From: CAYHWE01 sp964360445
Lineage (GTDB): Bacteria > Patescibacteriota > Patescibacteriia > Patescibacteriales > JAKAJF01
Reading direction: 5' to 3'
Assembly (NCBI GenBank): GCA_964360445.1
Contig: CAYHWE010000024.1
Coordinates: 1-14,499 of the forward strand
DNA: 14,499 nt
The notes beneath the pieces are model-generated. The model was not told where the DNA came from. It did no database searches and saw only the letters and a program-made list of their open reading frames with translations. This document shows, in pieces, positions 12,578 to 14,499 of this stretch (positions are counted from its first letter, which is position 1; the number at the start of each line of letters is the position of its first letter). The position numbers and the translations under genes are program-made.

Positions 12578-14308
12578 TTATTCTTTTGTGACCCTGATGA
12601 CCTCCTCAATGGATGTTATGCCATTTTTTGCCTTTATGAATCCGTCTTCAGCTATCGTTATCATTCCTTGTTTTTCGGCCTGGTTCTTCAGTTCCCTGTC
12701 CGTGGCTTTTTTCAGGATCAGATCGGACATTTCTTGCGTTACCTCCAAGGTCTCATAAATCCCGAGCCTTCCTTTATAGCCGCTGTTATTGCATTGTTTA
12801 CATCCTTTGCCGCGATAAAATAAGATGGATTCAAGTTTTTTATTGTTATCGATGATGATTTTTTCCCTTTCCAACGTTTTCAGGATCTTGTCTATGTCGA
12901 AATGACCCTTTAATTCATCTATATTTTCTTTGGTCAGGTTGTAGCTTTGGATGCAATTCGGACATATTTTTCTGACTAATCTTTGCGCAATGATGACATT
13001 AGTGGTGGTGGCGACTAAAAATGACGGGATACCCATATTCGACAAGCGGGGTAGGGTCGTTACTGCGTCATTGGTATGCAGGGTTGATAGGACCAAATGG
13101 CCGGTCATAGCCGCGTGTACGGCGATTTCCGCCGTTTCTTCGTCGCGGATTTCTCCGACCATGATGATGTCCGGATCCTGACGCAGGAGGGCGCGCAAGC
13201 CGGATGCGAAAGTAAATCCTATTTTTACGTTTACCTGCGATTGGTTTACATGCGGCATCCTGTATTCGATCGGATCTTCGACTGTTGAAATGTTTACTTT
13301 CGGCGTGTTCAATATGTTCAAGACGGTATAAAGGGTCGTTGTTTTTCCCGATCCGGTCGGTCCGGTGACCAAAATCATCCCATGCGGCTTATTGATGTTG
13401 TTTTTTATGGCTTTTAAGCTGCTTGGCTGGAAACCCAGCTGTTCAAGATTCAAGACTTGCGCTTTTTCATTAAGGATACGCATCACGACTTTTTCGCCGT
13501 CAAAAGTTGGGATGATGGAAACGCGGAAAGCGACTTTGAATTCAGGATTGCTGATTTTGAAGCGCCCGTCCTGAGGAAGCCTGTGCTCGTCAACTTTAAG
13601 ATTGGATAATATTTTTATGCGGGCGATGATGCCTGATTGCGCGGTTTTCGGAAGGCTCATCACTTTGCGCAGAATCCCATCTATGCGATAGCGGACAACG
13701 ACCTCTTTTTCTTCCGGTTCGATGTGGATATCGCTGGCGTCTTCAAAAACAGCGTATTCAAGCAAGGTATCGACGATCCTGACTACGGGCAGGTCTTCGG
13801 CTATTTTTTTCAGGTCCTGGTCTTCTTCCGTTTCTTTCTGGTCCTCTTCGTTAGTCAGATAATTAAGTTCGGCTTTCAGGGTTTTGTGATACTGTTTCAG
13901 GCCTTCTTTGATGCCGTCGGGAGAGGTCAGGTTGATTTTTAATTCCAAGCCTGTTTTTTTCCTGATGAATTCGAAAATTTCAAGATCCTCGGGATTGGTT
14001 GTCGCGATTTTTATTTCCTTGCCGTCGCTGTCAAAAGCTATGAGTCCATGAGATGCCGCAATCGGTTCGGGAATCACCATCAGCACATCTTTCCTTATTA
14101 TCTGGTCTTTCAGGTTGACGAATGGCACGTTAAAATAATTGGCAGTGGCTTCATATAGAGACGACTGGTTGATTATCTTTTTGCTGATGAGATATTCTTT
14201 TATGTCCTTTCCGTTATCTTCAGCTTCCTTGGCCAACTTGTCGAATTCTTCCGGAACTATTCCGACCCTATCCAGGATTTTTTTCAATTGTTCCTTGTTT
14301 GTTTGCAT
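12578..14308 (-). CDS. pilB: Type IV pilus assembly ATPase PilB (GspE family)
   Basis: A 576-residue extension ATPase. An MshEN/GspE N-terminal domain (about 35-145: IKEYLISKKIINQSSLYEATANYFNVP, then IPEPIAASHGLIAF and IATTNPEDLEIFEFIR) is followed by an acidic linker (154-166), the N2 domain (DASDIHIEPEEKEVVVRYRIDG, 190-211) and the motor: Walker A GPTGSGKT (316-323), Asp box TVEDPIEYR (342-350), Walker B DPDIIMVGEIRDEE (378-391, Glu386) and His box GHLVLSTLHTND (403-414). A tetracysteine zinc site is present (Cys449, Cys452, Cys503, Cys506), typical of PilB and absent from PilT. It hydrolyses ATP in the cytoplasm to drive pilin polymerisation through PilC. First gene of the operon, with a structured leader and promoter upstream. 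Identification is secure. Confidence 0.97.
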   Translation of the reverse strand: MQTNKEQLKKILDRVGIVPEEFDKLAKEAEDNGKDIKEYLISKKIINQSSLYEATANYFNVPFVNLKDQIIRKDVLMVIPEPIAASHGLIAFDSDGKEIKIATTNPEDLEIFEFIRKKTGLELKINLTSPDGIKEGLKQYHKTLKAELNYLTNEEDQKETEEDQDLKKIAEDLPVVRIVDTLLEYAVFEDASDIHIEPEEKEVVVRYRIDGILRKVMSLPKTAQSGIIARIKILSNLKVDEHRLPQDGRFKISNPEFKVAFRVSIIPTFDGEKVVMRILNEKAQVLNLEQLGFQPSSLKAIKNNINKPHGMILVTGPTGSGKTTTLYTVLNILNTPKVNISTVEDPIEYRMPHVNQSQVNVKIGFTFASGLRALLRQDPDIIMVGEIRDEETAEIAVHAAMTGHLVLSTLHTNDAVTTLPRLSNMGIPSFLVATTTNVIIAQRLVRKICPNCIQSYNLTKENIDELKGHFDIDKILKTLEREKIIIDNNKKLESILFYRGKGCKQCNNSGYKGRLGIYETLEVTQEMSDLILKKATDRELKNQAEKQGMITIAEDGFIKAKNGITSIEEVIRVTKE

Positions 14309-14325
14309 GGAGGTTAGTTAATCGG

Positions 14326-14395
14326 TAGATTAGTTTATTGGTTGATTAAGCATGAGTAAAACTTTTATCTAGTCACTAATCAACTAATCACTAAT
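14326..14395. repeat. AT-rich imperfect hairpin in the pilB leader
   Basis: GATTAGTT (14328-14335) pairs with AACTAATC (14382-14389), and the stem continues inwards after one mismatch with ATTGGT/ACTAAT (14337-14342, 14375-14380; one G-T pair). The words ATTAG/CTAAT recur several times on both arms. It lies between the predicted promoter and the pilB ATG, so it would be in the 5' untranslated region of the pilus operon. It may be an intergenic repeat or a regulatory hairpin. Confidence 0.5.
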
Positions 14396-14404
14396 TTCTA
14401 ATTT

Positions 14405-14434
14405 ATTATACCAAGTTTTTTAATTTCCCGCCAA
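14405..14434 (-). promoter_or_regulatory. Probable promoter of the pilus operon
   Basis: On the minus strand TTGGCG (14434-14429), an 18-bp spacer, then a perfect TATAAT (14410-14405) preceded by TGG, giving an extended -10. Transcription would begin near 14398, about 90 bases ahead of the pilB ATG. No other strong promoter was seen in the following 9.3 kb of tightly packed genes, so this likely drives the entire cluster. Confidence 0.65.
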
Positions 14435-14487
14435 TATTTTATCTGTGAATAAGATCAGATACATATTGGACTCCGAAGGAGGCTAAT

Positions 14488-14499
14488 ATGTATGCAAAT
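14488..14499 (+). CDS. First codons of a gene cut by the right edge
   Basis: AAGGAGG (14476-14482), five bases, then ATG at 14488-14490 and three sense codons (MYAN) to the window end. The ribosome site is among the strongest in the window. CTCC (14471-14474) can pair with GGAG inside the Shine-Dalgarno, and a 7-bp inverted repeat CCAATAT / ATATTGG (14431-14437, 14463-14469) lies upstream. Another ATG at 14492 is in a different frame. Nothing can be said about the product. Confidence 0.5.

Overview
The window looks like part of a small-genome candidate phylum radiation bacterium (Patescibacteria, probably Parcubacteria-like). This rests on the AT-leaning composition, the sequence style of the CTP synthase and L27, a compact type IV pilus locus ending in PilM-PilN-PilO, and cistrons that mostly lack a Shine-Dalgarno. 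The lineage is inferred from protein style, not from a marker phylogeny. The standard bacterial code fits: TGA is a normal stop for several genes and conserved proteins read through without reassigned codons.

Layout. (1) 1-213, minus: start of a secreted protein with a signal peptide and strong Shine-Dalgarno, cut by the window edge. (2) 279-1976, plus: CTP synthase (pyrG), whose last codons run through a 32-bp perfect palindrome. It converges on rpmA (ribosomal protein L27, minus, 2038-2316) across a bidirectional terminator. (3) 2404-4895, plus: a compact iron-sulfur cluster operon, iscR-like (Rrf2) - iscU - nfu - iscS. Its promoter is back-to-back with that of rpmA, and a close match to the E. 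coli IscR type 1 operator covers the expected transcription start and the iscR ribosome site. The iscR frame is broken by an in-frame TAA inside its cysteine cluster, with the rest of the protein preserved in frame after the stop. A bidirectional terminator ends the operon. (4) 14410-4964, minus: one long type IV pilus cluster, pilB - MFS transporter - pilC - fimT/gspH-like - pilV-like - pilW-like - pilX-like - pilM - pilN - pilO - small membrane protein. Gaps are a few bases and some genes overlap, so it is probably one transcription unit from a promoter near 14405-14434. (5) 14488-14499, plus: first four codons of another gene with a strong Shine-Dalgarno.

How the genes work together. IscS supplies sulfur, IscU is the assembly scaffold, Nfu is a likely carrier, and IscR would sense cluster status and repress the operon through the operator. 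In the pilus cluster, PilB powers assembly on the PilC platform; PilM/PilN/PilO plus the small distal protein form the alignment complex; four pilin-like proteins match the minor-pilin priming set. No major pilin, PilT or prepilin peptidase is present here, so these must be encoded elsewhere. The MFS transporter between pilB and pilC is the unexpected member.

Most worth a second look: the interrupted iscR with its operator, hairpin-forming leaders before iscU, nfu and pilB, the palindrome encoded into the CTP synthase tail, the MFS gene in the pilus operon, and the PilX-like protein with a probable beta-helical body.
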